From Actinoallomurus iriomotensis (GTDB taxonomy: Bacteria; Actinomycetota; Actinomycetes; Streptosporangiales; Streptosporangiaceae): a stretch of DNA of 64,000 nucleotides. Both the position numbers and the translations under genes were made by a program. Positions within the stretch are counted from its first letter, which is position 1; each line of letters starts with the position of its first letter. Shown here one piece after another: positions 50,668 through 60,513 of this stretch. Below the pieces are notes generated by a model. That model had not been told where the DNA came from. It did not search any database and saw only the letters and a program-made list of their open reading frames with translations. The DNA lies in NCBI RefSeq assembly GCF_030269445.1, contig NZ_BSTJ01000009.1, positions 496,001-560,000 on the forward strand, written 5' to 3'.

Positions 50668-50997
50668 ATGCACCTCGTCTATCCGGTGGTCATCGCGGCG
50701 GTGCTGTTCTCGGTGGGCGTGTACGGCGTGCTGGCTCGCCGCAACGCGATCCTCGTGCTCATGTCCGTCGAGCTCATGCTCAACGCGGTCAACCTCAACC
50801 TCGTCGTGTTCGACATGCGCTGGGCCGACCGGCTGCACGGCGGGCAGGTGCTCACGCTGTTCGTCATCGTGCTGGCCGCCGCGGAGGTCGGGCTCGGGCT
50901 CGCGCTCGTCCTGCTGATCTACCGCAACCGTCAGACGGTCGACGTCGACCGCCTGCGCACGCTGCACGAGGACAGAGAAGAAGGAGCACGCCAGTGA
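50668..50997 (+). CDS. nuoK: NADH-quinone oxidoreductase-like subunit K
   Basis: 109 residues, three membrane helices. It contains the conserved proton-path glutamate in [15 protein letters not shown] and the second in [17 protein letters not shown]. The stop overlaps nuoL (GTGA). Confidence 0.93.
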   Translation: MHLVYPVVIAAVLFSVGVYGVLARRNAILVLMSVELMLNAVNLNLVVFDMRWADRLHGGQVLTLFVIVLAAAEVGLGLALVLLIYRNRQTVDVDRLRTLHEDREEGARQ

Positions 50998-52976
50998 TCG
51001 TCCTGGCGGCCGTCGCGGTTCTGCTGCCGTTCGCCGCCGCGTTCATCGGCATGATCTTCGGGCCGACCATCTCGCACCTGCTGACCCCGCTCGCGCGCCG
51101 CCTGCGCCGGAGCGTCCCGCCGGGCGCGGCGAACGGACGGGCGCGGACCCTGGCCCGGCGGCTGCCCGCCAACGGCCCCGCCCTGGTCGCGGTGCTGCCG
51201 GTCGCGGCCTCCACGGTCCTGGCCGCGGTGGTCGCCGTGGCCCAGTGGCAGCACCCGCGGCCCCGCACGGGCACGCTCACCGTCGTACGGACCGGCGGGA
51301 TCCCGTTCGGCCTCTCTCTGGAGGTCGACGGCACGGCGGCGGTCGTCGCCCTGCTGGTCTGCTGCGTCGCGCTCGCCGTGCAGATCTACTCGGTCGCGTA
51401 CATGCGCGACGACCCGCGCTACTCCTCCTACGCCGCGTTCGTCAGCCTGTTCACCGCCGCGATGCTCCTCGTCGTGCTGTCGGGCGACCTGCTGGCCCTG
51501 TACGTCGGCTGGGAGGTCATGGGCGTCTGCTCCTACTTCCTCATCGGCCACTACTGGCACGACCGGGCGACCTCCAGGGCGGCGGTCAAGGCCTTCCTGG
51601 TGACCCGTCTCGGCGACGTCGGCTTCCTGTTCGGCATCTTCGTCCTCGGCCTGGCGGCGCACTCGTTCGAGATCGGCACGGTGCTGGGCCGCGTGCCGTC
51701 GATGTCGCACACCACGCTCGTCGCCGGCACGCTGCTGCTGCTCTGCGGCCTCGCGGGCAAGAGCGCCCAGTTCCCGCTGCACACCTGGCTGCCGGACGCC
51801 ATGGCCGGCCCGACTCCGGTCAGCGCGCTGATCCACGCCGCCACGATGGTCGCGGCCGGCGTCTACGTCGTCGCCCGCCTCTACCCGGCGTTCCTGTTCG
51901 CCCCGGCCGCGCTGGCCGTCCTCGGGGTGATGGCCGCGATCTCGATGCTCGGCGCCGCGCTCGCCGCCCTCGCCCAGGACGACCTGAAACGCGTCCTCGC
52001 CTACTCCACGATCAGCCAGCTCGCCTACATGGGCGGCGGCCTCGCCGTCGGCACCCGCGACGGCGCGCTGTTCCACCTGCTCGCGCACGGGGCGTTCAAG
52101 GCGCTGCTGTTCCTCGGCGCCGGCTGCGTCATCGTCGCGGTCGGCTCGAACATGCTGAGCGCGATGGGCGGCCTGCGGCACACCATGCCGGTGACGTTCT
52201 GGTCGATGACGGTCGGCTTCGCGGCCCTGGCCGGCGTCCCGCCCGCCAGCGGCTTCTTCAGCAAGGACACCATCCTGTCCCAGGCGTGGCACGCGACCCG
52301 GCCGGAGCACACCCAGGCCTGGTTCGCCTCCACGCCGCTGAACTCCGGCGTCCAGCGCCTGACCGTGAGCGTCCCGTCCGTGCCCACGTGGACGGCCTGG
52401 CTGGTCCTGGCCGCCGGGCTGCTCACCGCCGCCGTCACCGCCGCGTACGCCACCCGCACCTGGCTCGTCGCGTTCTTCGGCGAACGCCGGTCCGCCACGG
52501 GCGCGGGGGAGGCGACCGGGCTGATGCGCTGGCCCGTGGCGGTGCTCGCCGTTCCGGCGCTGGTCATCGGCTTCCTCGGCCTCGGCAGTGACGAGCTGCG
52601 GCCCGAACTCGGCATGACGCTCGTGTCGCTGCTGTTCGTGGTCGCGGGCGCCGGCGCGGTCTTCCTGGTCTGGAACCGCGACCCGGCGCTGGACCCGGTA
52701 CGCCTGCTGGGCCCGGCCCGTCCGTTCCTGCGCGACGGCTTCCGTCTCGACGCCGTCTACGACGTCCTGGTCGTACGGCCGCTCGTGGCGCTCGCGGAGA
52801 TGGTCGTGCACACCGACGAGCGGGCGGTGGACGCCGCCGTCGTCGGCACCGGCCGTGGCACGCGGCGCCTCGGCGGCCTGCTGCGCCGCACCGAGAACGG
52901 CAACCCCCAGACGTACATCTCCGGGGTCCTGGCGGGCGTGGTGCTCATCGTTCTCGCGGTGGTGGTGCTCACATGA
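50994..52976 (+). CDS. nuoL: NADH-quinone oxidoreductase-like subunit L (antiporter-like)
   Basis: 660 residues, about sixteen helices. Family marks are [21 protein letters not shown], the proton-channel lysine in [35 protein letters not shown], and the distal horizontal-helix region near the C-terminus. It pumps protons at the tip of the membrane arm. GTG 50994 overlaps nuoK; its stop overlaps the nuoM ATG. Confidence 0.95.
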   Translation: MIVLAAVAVLLPFAAAFIGMIFGPTISHLLTPLARRLRRSVPPGAANGRARTLARRLPANGPALVAVLPVAASTVLAAVVAVAQWQHPRPRTGTLTVVRTGGIPFGLSLEVDGTAAVVALLVCCVALAVQIYSVAYMRDDPRYSSYAAFVSLFTAAMLLVVLSGDLLALYVGWEVMGVCSYFLIGHYWHDRATSRAAVKAFLVTRLGDVGFLFGIFVLGLAAHSFEIGTVLGRVPSMSHTTLVAGTLLLLCGLAGKSAQFPLHTWLPDAMAGPTPVSALIHAATMVAAGVYVVARLYPAFLFAPAALAVLGVMAAISMLGAALAALAQDDLKRVLAYSTISQLAYMGGGLAVGTRDGALFHLLAHGAFKALLFLGAGCVIVAVGSNMLSAMGGLRHTMPVTFWSMTVGFAALAGVPPASGFFSKDTILSQAWHATRPEHTQAWFASTPLNSGVQRLTVSVPSVPTWTAWLVLAAGLLTAAVTAAYATRTWLVAFFGERRSATGAGEATGLMRWPVAVLAVPALVIGFLGLGSDELRPELGMTLVSLLFVVAGAGAVFLVWNRDPALDPVRLLGPARPFLRDGFRLDAVYDVLVVRPLVALAEMVVHTDERAVDAAVVGTGRGTRRLGGLLRRTENGNPQTYISGVLAGVVLIVLAVVVLT

Positions 52977-54505
52977 TCCTCACGGCGATGCTGGTCGTGC
53001 CGTTCGTCGGCGCGGTGCTCACGCTGTTCTCGCCCGGAGGGAGCCCGCCCCGGCTCACCCGGCTGGCCCGGCTGCACGGCCTGTTCTTCTCGGCGGTGAC
53101 GCTGGTGCTCGCCGTCGTCGCGGCGGCGACCTTCGACTACGGCCGGCGCGGCCCGCAGCTCGGCTTCGACCACACGTGGGCGGCCTCCATCGGCCTGCGC
53201 TTCCACCTCGGCGTCGACGGCATCTCGCTCCCGCTCGTCGTGCTCACCGCGGCGCTGACCTTCCTGTGCATGATCTACACCGCGCGGGTGCTGCCCGCCG
53301 CCGACGAGGGCGCCGGCTCGCCGCGCGCGCTGATCGGGCTGATCCTGCTGCTCGAGGTCGGCATGCTGGGCACGTTCGTCTCCCTCGATCTCGTGCTGTT
53401 CTTCGTCTTCTTCGAGGTCGTCCTGGTCCCGATGTACTTCGTCATCGCGCACTGGGGCGGCTCGCCCGGGGCGCGCGAACGCGCGCGGGCGGCGGCGAAC
53501 AAGTTCATCCTCTACACCCTGCTCGGCTCCGGCTTCCTGCTCGTCGGCATCCTGCTGATCGCGGTGAACGCGCACACGCTCGACATGACGACGCTCGCCG
53601 CCCGCCACGGCGCGGGTCTGTCGCACAACGTGCAGCTCGCCGCGTTCGGCCTGGTCGCCATCGGGTTCGCGGTCAAGACGCCGATGTGGCCGCTGCACAC
53701 CTGGCTCCCGGACGCGCACACCGAGGCGCCGACCGTCGGCTCGGTCCTGCTCGCCGGCGTCCTGCTGAAGATGGGCACGTACGGGTTCGTCCGCATCGCG
53801 GTGCCGGACGTCCCCGAGGGCGCGCGGGTCCTGGCCCCGTGGCTCGGCCTGCTCGCGGTCGTCGGGATCATCTACGGAGCGCTCGCCTGCCTGGCCCAGC
53901 GCGAGCTCAAGCGCATGATCGCCTACTCCTCGATCGGCCACATGGGCTTCGTGCTGCTCGGCATCGCGACGCTCACGCCGGTCGGCGTCAACGCCGCGCT
54001 GTTCGGCAACATCGCGCACGGGCTCATCACCGGCCTGCTGTTCTTCGTCGCGGGCGCGATCAAGGAGCGGTACGGCACCGGCGACCTCGACACCCTCGGC
54101 GGTGGCATGCTCGCCAAGGCGCCGTACCTCGCCTCGATCCTCACGTTCGCGGCGGTGGCGAGCCTCGGACTGCCGGGCCTGGCCGGGTTCTGGGGCGAGA
54201 TGCTCGCGCTGCTCGGCGCGTACCAGCCGCACGCCGGGCTGCCGCGCGCGACGTACGTGACGTTCATGGCGCTGGGCGGTCTCGGCGCGGTCCTCACCGC
54301 CGCGTACTTCCTGCGCCTGCTCTCGCGGGTCACCCACGGCGCGGTCGCCGAGCGCTGGGTCCGCACGAGGTTCTCCGACGTCCGCGCGCACGAGCTGCTC
54401 GCCTGGACGCCGCTCATCACGGCCACGCTGTTCATCGGCCTGTGGCCCAAGACGCTCCTCGACCTCACCGACGGCGCCGTACGCGTGCTCCTGGGGGGCC
54501 GTTGA
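52973..54505 (+). CDS. nuoM: NADH-quinone oxidoreductase-like subunit M (antiporter-like)
   Basis: 510 residues, fourteen helices. The proton-path glutamate region is FFVFFEVVLVPMYFVIAHWGG-like, and the channel lysine segment is [40 protein letters not shown]. Coupled to nuoL by ATGA and to nuoN by a 2-bp gap. Confidence 0.95.
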   Translation: MILTAMLVVPFVGAVLTLFSPGGSPPRLTRLARLHGLFFSAVTLVLAVVAAATFDYGRRGPQLGFDHTWAASIGLRFHLGVDGISLPLVVLTAALTFLCMIYTARVLPAADEGAGSPRALIGLILLLEVGMLGTFVSLDLVLFFVFFEVVLVPMYFVIAHWGGSPGARERARAAANKFILYTLLGSGFLLVGILLIAVNAHTLDMTTLAARHGAGLSHNVQLAAFGLVAIGFAVKTPMWPLHTWLPDAHTEAPTVGSVLLAGVLLKMGTYGFVRIAVPDVPEGARVLAPWLGLLAVVGIIYGALACLAQRELKRMIAYSSIGHMGFVLLGIATLTPVGVNAALFGNIAHGLITGLLFFVAGAIKERYGTGDLDTLGGGMLAKAPYLASILTFAAVASLGLPGLAGFWGEMLALLGAYQPHAGLPRATYVTFMALGGLGAVLTAAYFLRLLSRVTHGAVAERWVRTRFSDVRAHELLAWTPLITATLFIGLWPKTLLDLTDGAVRVLLGGR

Positions 54506-54507
54506 CG

Positions 54508-55947
54508 ATGATCCAGACGATCGACTACCTCGCGATACTGCCGACGCTGATCGTCGCGGTCGGCTCCGTGGTGGTGCTCATGGCCGACGCGTTCGGCACG
54601 CCCCGGCGCGTCACCGGCCTGCTGACGGTCCTCATCCTCGCCGCCGCGGCCGTCGCGCTCGTGCCCGGCCACGGCCGTACGACGTTCTGCACCGGGTCGT
54701 CCTGCTCCTACGTCGCCGACGACTTCGCCACGCTCTTCCAGGCGATCGTGCTGCTGACGGCGCTCGTGGTCGTGCTGCTGTCGCACGGAGAGATCGGCCG
54801 CTCGGCGCTCCCGGCCGGGGAGTACCACTTCCTGCTGCTCGCCGCCGTCACCGGTGCACTGCTGCTGGCCTCGGGCCGGGACCTGATCACGCTCGTCGTC
54901 GCGCTGGAGACGCTGTCGCTGCCGGTGTTCGCGCTGGTGGCCCTGCGCCGCTACGACGGGGTGGCGAGCGAGGCGGCGCTCAAGCTCTTCCTCGTGTCGG
55001 TCGTGTCGTCGGCGGTGACGCTGTTCGGCATCAGCCTGGTGTACGGCGTGACCGGCGCGATGCACCTCGACCGGGTCGCGGCCGGGCTGACCCGCGTGCC
55101 CGCGGACCTCAAGCCGGTCGCCGCGGTCGGCGTCGTCGCGGTGATCGCCGGGTTCGGCTTCAAGGTCGCGGCGGTGCCCTTCCACTTCTGGGCGCCGGAC
55201 GTCTACCAGGGCGCGCCGCTGCCGGTCGCGGCGTTCCTGTCGGTCGTGTCGAAGGCGGGCGGGTTCGCCGGCCTGACGCTGGTCCTCACGGCCGGGTTCT
55301 GGCCGCTCGGCGGCACCTGGGGACCGCTGCTCGGCGTGCTCGCGGCGGCCACGATGACGCTCGGCAACCTGCTCGCGATGCGCCAGCGCGACGTGGTGCG
55401 CCTGCTCGCCTGGTCGTCGGTGGCCCAGTCGGGGTTCATGCTGGCGCCGCTGGCCGGCGGCACCCGCGTCCGGCCGCACGAGTGGATGACGGCCACGGCC
55501 GCGTACGTCGCCATGTACGCGATCATGAACATCGGCGCCTTCGCGGTGGTCACCGTCGTCGCCCGGCGTGGCCGCCGCGACCTCGGCGACTACCGCGGCC
55601 TGGCCCGCGCCAACCCGGGCATCGCGATCGCCCTGGCGTTCTTCCTCGTCTGCCTGGCCGGCCTCCCGCCGGGGGTCATGGGCCTGTTCGCCAAGGTGGT
55701 CGTCTTCAAGGCGGCGGTCGGCGGCGCCGCGACCTGGCTCGCGGTGATCATGGCGGTGAACACCGTGCTCGGCCTCTACTACTACCTGGGCTGGGCGGCA
55801 CGTCTCTTCACTCCCGCCGAACGGGCCGAGACGGTGCGCGTCGGCCGTACGGGCGGCATCGCCATCGCGGTCTCCCTGGCCGGGGCGCTGGTCGTGTCGG
55901 CGGCTCCTGAGCTGGTCCTCCACGCGGCGGCGCTGGCCGTTCCGTAA
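54508..55947 (+). CDS. nuoN: NADH-quinone oxidoreductase-like subunit N (antiporter-like)
   Basis: 479 residues, fourteen helices. Channel features are LVVALETLSLPVFALVALRR with the proton-path Glu, and FKVAAVPFHFWAPDVYQGAPLPVAAFLSVVSK with the lysine. ATG 54508 begins MIQTIDYLAILPTLI. It is the last gene of the Nuo-like set. No clear terminator follows before the protease gene 60 bp on. Confidence 0.95.
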   Translation: MIQTIDYLAILPTLIVAVGSVVVLMADAFGTPRRVTGLLTVLILAAAAVALVPGHGRTTFCTGSSCSYVADDFATLFQAIVLLTALVVVLLSHGEIGRSALPAGEYHFLLLAAVTGALLLASGRDLITLVVALETLSLPVFALVALRRYDGVASEAALKLFLVSVVSSAVTLFGISLVYGVTGAMHLDRVAAGLTRVPADLKPVAAVGVVAVIAGFGFKVAAVPFHFWAPDVYQGAPLPVAAFLSVVSKAGGFAGLTLVLTAGFWPLGGTWGPLLGVLAAATMTLGNLLAMRQRDVVRLLAWSSVAQSGFMLAPLAGGTRVRPHEWMTATAAYVAMYAIMNIGAFAVVTVVARRGRRDLGDYRGLARANPGIAIALAFFLVCLAGLPPGVMGLFAKVVVFKAAVGGAATWLAVIMAVNTVLGLYYYLGWAARLFTPAERAETVRVGRTGGIAIAVSLAGALVVSAAPELVLHAAALAVP

Positions 55948-56007
55948 GGGGGAACATCCCTCCTGGTCAGACCGTTTTACTAACGGGAGTCCGGGGAGGT
56001 CTTCAAG

Positions 56008-56862
56008 GTGCGGTTCAACGGCGTCCGTACGGCGGTCCTGCTCGGCGCGCTGTCGGCCCTGATCGTGGTCGTCGGAGGCGCGCTCGGCGGACGCACCGGT
56101 CTGACCATCGCGATCGTGATCGCCCTGCTCACCAATGGTGTCGCCTACTTCGCGAGCGACCGCATCGCGCTGTCGGCGATGCGCGCCCGGCAGGTCAGCG
56201 AGGTCGAACAGCCCGCGATGTACCGCATCGTGCGCGAGCTGTCCACGGCCGCCCGCGCTCCGATGCCGCGGCTCTACGTCTCACCCACCGTCGCGCCCAA
56301 CGCCTTCGCCACGGGCCGCAACCCGCGCAACGCGGCGGTCTGCTGCACCCTGGGCATCCTGCAGATCCTCGACGAGCGCGAGCTGCGCGCCGTGCTCGCC
56401 CACGAGCTGTCGCACGTCTACAACCGCGACATCCTGATCTCCTCGGTCGCCGGCGCGCTCGCCGCGGTCGTGACCTGGATCGCCAACCTCGCCTGGTTCC
56501 TGCCACTCGGCAACTCCGACGACGACGAGGGCGGCATCCTCGGCGCGCTGCTGCTGATGCTGCTCGGCCCGATCGCCGCGACCATCGTCCAGCTGGCCAT
56601 CAGCCGCACCCGCGAGTTCCAGGCGGACTCCTCCGGCGCCCAGCTCTGCGGCGACCCACTGGCCCTCGCCTCGGCCCTGCGCAAGATCGAGCACGGCACG
56701 CGCCAGCTCCCGCTGCCCGAAGACGGCCGCCTGGCCTCGGTCAGCCACCTCATGATCGCCAACCCGTTCCGCGGCGAGGGCATCGTCCGCCTGTTCTCCA
56801 CCCACCCGCCGACGGCCGAGCGCATCGCCCGCCTGGAACAGATGGCCGGCTACCGCCGGTAG
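56008..56862 (+). CDS. htpX: HtpX-like M48 zinc metalloprotease
   Basis: 284 residues. Two N-terminal membrane helices (about 7-25 and 30-50), the zinc motif HELSH (132-136) in [13 protein letters not shown], a hydrophobic hairpin at about 145-200, and the third ligand Glu in [17 protein letters not shown]. The active site faces the cytoplasm. HtpX degrades misfolded membrane proteins; proximity to the nuo genes may reflect quality control but is not evidence of it. GTG 56008 follows GGGGAGG by a longer than usual gap. Confidence 0.9.
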   Translation: MRFNGVRTAVLLGALSALIVVVGGALGGRTGLTIAIVIALLTNGVAYFASDRIALSAMRARQVSEVEQPAMYRIVRELSTAARAPMPRLYVSPTVAPNAFATGRNPRNAAVCCTLGILQILDERELRAVLAHELSHVYNRDILISSVAGALAAVVTWIANLAWFLPLGNSDDDEGGILGALLLMLLGPIAATIVQLAISRTREFQADSSGAQLCGDPLALASALRKIEHGTRQLPLPEDGRLASVSHLMIANPFRGEGIVRLFSTHPPTAERIARLEQMAGYRR

Positions 56863-56872
56863 GTGTCGGCCC

Positions 56873-57655
56873 TCACGAGTGCGCCTGCTCGGGCAAGGTG
56901 AGAATCTCGGCTCCGTCACGGGTGATGGCGATCGTGTGCTCGCTGTGTGCCGTCCGGCAGCCTGTCGCGCTTCGGAGGGTCCAGCCATCGGCATCGGTGA
57001 CGAACTCGGCCGTGTCCGCCATGATCCACAGCTCCAGTGCCAGCAACAGCCCAGGGCGCAGCCGATAGCCACGACCGGGCCGGCCGGCATTCGGAACGTG
57101 CGGGTCCTGGTGCATCGTCGAGCCGACGCCATGACCGCCGAACTCGGTGTTGATCGGGTACCCCGCTTCGCTCAGGACCGAGCCGATGGCGTGGGAGATG
57201 TCACCGATGCGAGCCCCCGGCCCGGCGGCGGCGATCCCCGCGTGCAGTGCGCGCTCGGTCGCACTGATCATCTTCACGCTCTCGGGGGGTGCTGAGTCGC
57301 CCACGATGAAGCTGATGGCGGAGTCCGCGACGACCCCTCCTCTGGAGACGGCGAGGTCGAGTGACACCAGATCGCCGTCGGCGAGCGTGTAGTCGTAGGG
57401 CAGCCCATGCAGCACCGCGTCGTTGACGGAGGTGCAGATGTAGTGACCGAACGGCCCGCGTCCGAAGGACGGCGCGTAGTCGACGTAGCAGGACGACGCT
57501 CCGGCTTCGGCGATCATGGCCCCGGCCCACCGGTCGATGTCCAGAAGGTTCGTGCCGACCGCGCTGCGGCTCTTCAGGGTCTGCAGGATGTCGGCGACCA
57601 GCGCGCCGGTGTCCCGCGCTCGTGACAGATCGGTGGGGTTCAAGATTTCGATCAT
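56873..57655 (-). CDS. Type I methionine aminopeptidase (paralogue)
   Basis: 260 residues. The five metal ligands are present: Asp100 (LVSLDLAV), Asp111 (GVVADSAISF), His in TMHQDPHVPN (about 172), Glu in LALELWIM (about 206) and Glu in HSEHTIAIT (about 237); substrate His83 is in VLHGLP. The usual IEP around the fourth ligand is changed to LEL, so specificity may differ from the housekeeping enzyme. ATG 57655 follows GGAAGG. It is divergent from a small XRE regulator across 66 bp. A second MetAP runs off the right edge of the window. Confidence 0.88.
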   Translation of the reverse strand: MIEILNPTDLSRARDTGALVADILQTLKSRSAVGTNLLDIDRWAGAMIAEAGASSCYVDYAPSFGRGPFGHYICTSVNDAVLHGLPYDYTLADGDLVSLDLAVSRGGVVADSAISFIVGDSAPPESVKMISATERALHAGIAAAGPGARIGDISHAIGSVLSEAGYPINTEFGGHGVGSTMHQDPHVPNAGRPGRGYRLRPGLLLALELWIMADTAEFVTDADGWTLRSATGCRTAHSEHTIAITRDGAEILTLPEQAHS

Positions 57656-57708
57656 GTGGTGCCTTCCACCCGCGACCAATAACTATCCCGGCCATAGTAT
57701 CCCGGTAT

Positions 57709-57714
57709 TAGAAT
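57709..57714 (+). promoter_or_regulatory. -10 box for the small XRE regulator gene
   Basis: TAGAAT ends 7 nt before ATG 57722. The preceding 30 bp contain TATCCCGG twice (57683-57690 and 57699-57706) and CTAT/ATAG inverted bases, a likely operator shared with the divergent aminopeptidase. Confidence 0.5.
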
Positions 57715-57721
57715 TGGAGTC

Positions 57722-58057
57722 ATGGTCAGGTCGCCGCTCACTCCCGCAGAGGTCGAGCGCGGGCAGCGCCTCGGTGCGCTGCTGCGTCGCGCCAGGGGGG
57801 ACCGCTCGATGCTCGACACCGCGCTGGACGCAGGCGTCTCGCCGGAGACTCTTCGGAAGATCGAGTCTGGTCGGGTGGCCACCCCTGCCTTCCCGACCAT
57901 CGCGGCGATCGCCGATGTCCTTGGCCTGTCCCTCGATGCGGTGTGGGCCGAGATCAATCGACCCGAACGCGGCACCGTGCCGGCGAGCTCTGGTCGCAAC
58001 GCACACGCGAACGCGAGGGCGCGGCTCTCGGCCAATGTCCTCGGTCAGTACGGCTAG
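57722..58057 (+). CDS. Small XRE-family helix-turn-helix regulator
   Basis: 111 residues. The HTH covers about 15-75: GQRLGALLRRARG, then DAGVSPETLRKIESGRVATPAFPTIAAIADVLGLSLD. The short C-terminal tail is Ala/Arg-rich, with no ligand domain. It probably controls its own gene and the divergent methionine aminopeptidase. Confidence 0.85.
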   Translation: MVRSPLTPAEVERGQRLGALLRRARGDRSMLDTALDAGVSPETLRKIESGRVATPAFPTIAAIADVLGLSLDAVWAEINRPERGTVPASSGRNAHANARARLSANVLGQYG

Positions 58058-58090
58058 GGCATCAGGTCAGAAACCGGCCTGATCGGTTCC

Positions 58091-58096
58091 TAGCGT
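58091..58096 (+). promoter_or_regulatory. -10 box of a probable leaderless promoter (epoxide hydrolase gene)
   Basis: TAGCGT ends 7 nt before ATG 58104; no ribosome site is seen. Confidence 0.45.
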
Positions 58097-58103
58097 GTGC
58101 GCC

Positions 58104-59234
58104 ATGAGCATCACGCCCTTTCGCATCGACATTCCCCAGGCCGACCTGGACGACCTGAACGACCGGCTGGCGCGCACCCGTCTGCCTCGGCCGGTGCCGC
58201 CCGGAGACGGATGGAGCCGCGGCGTCCCGGCCGACGTCGTCGCCGAGTGGGCCGACCACTGGCGTACCAGGTACGACTGGCGGAGGCACGAGGCCGAGCT
58301 GAACGAATTCCCGCAGTACACCACCGAGATCGACGGGCAGGACGTGCACTTCCTCCACGTCCGCTCGCCGGAGCCGGACGCCCTCCCGCTGATCCTCACC
58401 CACGGCTGGCCGAACTCCGTCGTGGAGTTCAGCCGGCTCATCGGCCCGCTCACCGACCCGCGCGCCCACGGCCGTGACCCCGGCCGGGCGTTCCACGTGG
58501 TGGCGCCCTCGGTGCCGGGATTCGGGTTCTCCGCCCCGCCGCGCGAGACCGGCTGGGGTCCGTCGCGTGTGGCGCGGACCTGGGTGGAGCTGATGCGCCG
58601 CCTCGGCTACGACCGGTACGGAGCCCAGGGCGGTGACCTCGGCGCGTACGTCGCTCCGGAGGTCGCCAGGGCCGCTCCGGAGCACGTGGCCGGCGTCTAC
58701 GTCATCAGCGGGCTCGGCATCCCGACCGAGGCGGACCTGCCCGAGATGACCGAGGACGAGCGCGCCGCGTACGCGCGGATGATGGAGCAGGACTGGGTCC
58801 GCGGCGTCGACCACCACGCACTCCTCCGCGCCGCCCCGCAGACCTTCGCGTACGGCTGGCACGACTCACCGGTCGCGGCCCTGGCGTGGATGCTGCAGAA
58901 GTTCCACGAGTTCAACGCCGGCGGCAAGCCGCTGGAGGAGGCCATCGATCGCGACCTGTTCCTGACCAACCTGACGGTCTACTGGCTCACCGGTACGTTC
59001 GGGACCTCGGCGTGGCCCTACTACGACAGCGCCGCCTCCGCGTGGCCCGAGGGCCAGAAGCAGGTGCCCACCGGGGTGTACAGCGGACCACCCGGGATCC
59101 GTCGGCTCGCCGAGCGCGGCAACACCATCGTCCACTGGCCGGAGGACAACCCCGCCGGGCACCACTTCATCGCCATGGACCGCCCCGGCGACCTGGCCGC
59201 CGACATCGGCAGGTTCTTCGCCGAAGTGCTGTGA
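58104..59234 (+). CDS. Epoxide hydrolase (EPHX1-like, with N-terminal EHN domain)
   Basis: 376 residues. The N-terminal lid segment typical of microsomal-type enzymes ([23 protein letters not shown], then [15 protein letters not shown]) precedes an alpha/beta hydrolase core with oxyanion motif HGWPN (100-104), nucleophile Asp178 in AQGGDLGAY, and a terminal His in [11 protein letters not shown]. Hydrolyses epoxides to diols in the cytoplasm. ATG 58104 has a leaderless-type box. Its stop abuts the stop of the convergent MFS gene (TGATCA). Confidence 0.88.
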   Translation: MSITPFRIDIPQADLDDLNDRLARTRLPRPVPPGDGWSRGVPADVVAEWADHWRTRYDWRRHEAELNEFPQYTTEIDGQDVHFLHVRSPEPDALPLILTHGWPNSVVEFSRLIGPLTDPRAHGRDPGRAFHVVAPSVPGFGFSAPPRETGWGPSRVARTWVELMRRLGYDRYGAQGGDLGAYVAPEVARAAPEHVAGVYVISGLGIPTEADLPEMTEDERAAYARMMEQDWVRGVDHHALLRAAPQTFAYGWHDSPVAALAWMLQKFHEFNAGGKPLEEAIDRDLFLTNLTVYWLTGTFGTSAWPYYDSAASAWPEGQKQVPTGVYSGPPGIRRLAERGNTIVHWPEDNPAGHHFIAMDRPGDLAADIGRFFAEVL

Positions 59235-60425
59235 TCAGGAGTCCTCGCCGTCCGGCAGCGGCCGCACGTTCCCGGTGATCAGTGCGGCCAGCGCCAGGAG
59301 CACGGCGACCGCGGTGAGGGCGCGCAGCACGGTGAACCGCTGGCCGAGGAACCCGATCAGCGGTGGCCCGCCGAGAAAGGCGCAGTAGCCGATCGAGGCG
59401 ATCACGCTGACGCGCGCGGGCGCCCGGGCCGGATCGTCGGCCCCGGCGCTCATCCCCACCGGGAACCCCAGCGAGGTGCCCGCGCCCCACAGGACCGCCC
59501 CGGCGAAGGCGACCGGCGTGGACGGACCGAACACGAAGAGCACGAGCCCGGCGACGGCCAGCAGCGAGATCGCCCGGATCACCACGACCCGTCCGTACCG
59601 GTCGAGCAGGCCGGGCCCGACCCACCGGCCGGCGGTCATCGCGGCGAGGAACACCGCGAATCCCAGCGTGCCCAGGGTGGCGTCCGAATGGTGGCCGTCG
59701 ATGAGCGCCACGCTGATCCAGTCGTTCCCGGTGCCCTCGGCGAAGGCGAACGCGAGGACGAACAGCCCGATCAGCAGCGTACGGGGCTCGGTCCAGGCGT
59801 CACGGGAGCGGCCGCGCTCCTCCGCGGAGTCCTCATCCTGGTCGGGCACGAACCGCTGGACCGCGAGCGGCACCACCGCCGCCACGACGACCGCCACTCC
59901 CAGCAGGTGGGCGGTGACGGGGACGCGCAGCGCGACCATCCCGGCGCCGATGACCGCCCCGGCGACCGTACCCAGGCTGAACCCGGCGTGGAACCGGGAC
60001 ATGATCGAGCGGTTGAGGAGGCGCTCGACGCGGGCGGCCTGGACGTTCATGGCGACGTCCCAGGCGCCGTTTCCCAGGCCGATCAGGAACAGCCCGCCGA
60101 CGACCGGCGGCACGCCGGCGAGGTAGCCGAGGGAGACGATCACCAGCCCGACGGAGAGGAGCAGGGCCATCGCGGAGACCATCCGGCGCGACCCGAGCCG
60201 GGCGAGCACCGGCCCGGACAGCGGCAGGGCCAGCACCGAACCCGCCGCGATGGCGAGCAACACGAGCCCGAGCTCGGAGGGCTGCAGGTGCAGCCGGTCC
60301 CGGACCTGGGGAATGCGCGCGGCCCAGCTGGCGAACGCGAAACCGGTCCCGATGAAGGCGACGTACGTGGCACGGGTGGCGGCCCGCACCCGCGCGGGCG
60401 AGGGGGCGGTCTCGGACAGGATCAA
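59235..60425 (-). CDS. MFS transporter (about 12 helices)
   Basis: 396 residues. Helix 1 is TYVAFIGTGFAFASWAARIPQVRD; motif A-like residues follow helix 2 (LARLGSRRMVSAMALL), and GNGAWDVAMNVQAARVERLLNRSIMSRFHAGFSLG is the signature of the subgroup found with sugar and inner-membrane efflux-type MFS proteins such as YbjJ. No ATG exists near the natural start; TTG 60425 follows GAGGA by 9 nt and gives the usual length. The substrate is unknown. Confidence 0.78.
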   Translation of the reverse strand: MILSETAPSPARVRAATRATYVAFIGTGFAFASWAARIPQVRDRLHLQPSELGLVLLAIAAGSVLALPLSGPVLARLGSRRMVSAMALLLSVGLVIVSLGYLAGVPPVVGGLFLIGLGNGAWDVAMNVQAARVERLLNRSIMSRFHAGFSLGTVAGAVIGAGMVALRVPVTAHLLGVAVVVAAVVPLAVQRFVPDQDEDSAEERGRSRDAWTEPRTLLIGLFVLAFAFAEGTGNDWISVALIDGHHSDATLGTLGFAVFLAAMTAGRWVGPGLLDRYGRVVVIRAISLLAVAGLVLFVFGPSTPVAFAGAVLWGAGTSLGFPVGMSAGADDPARAPARVSVIASIGYCAFLGGPPLIGFLGQRFTVLRALTAVAVLLALAALITGNVRPLPDGEDS

Positions 60426-60513
60426 AGCGCGGTCCTCGAAGTGGGGGAAAGCGCCCTGGCGCGGGCGAGTTTCACGGTACGCCCAACACCGGTCTGGTCG
60501 AGCCGGGAGGAGG

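Noticed and set aside
53923-55923. A 666-codon minus-strand frame opposite nuoM/nuoN
   Set aside because: Shadow of two clear complex-I genes; composition is Arg/Glu/Asp/Gln-rich with no family features.
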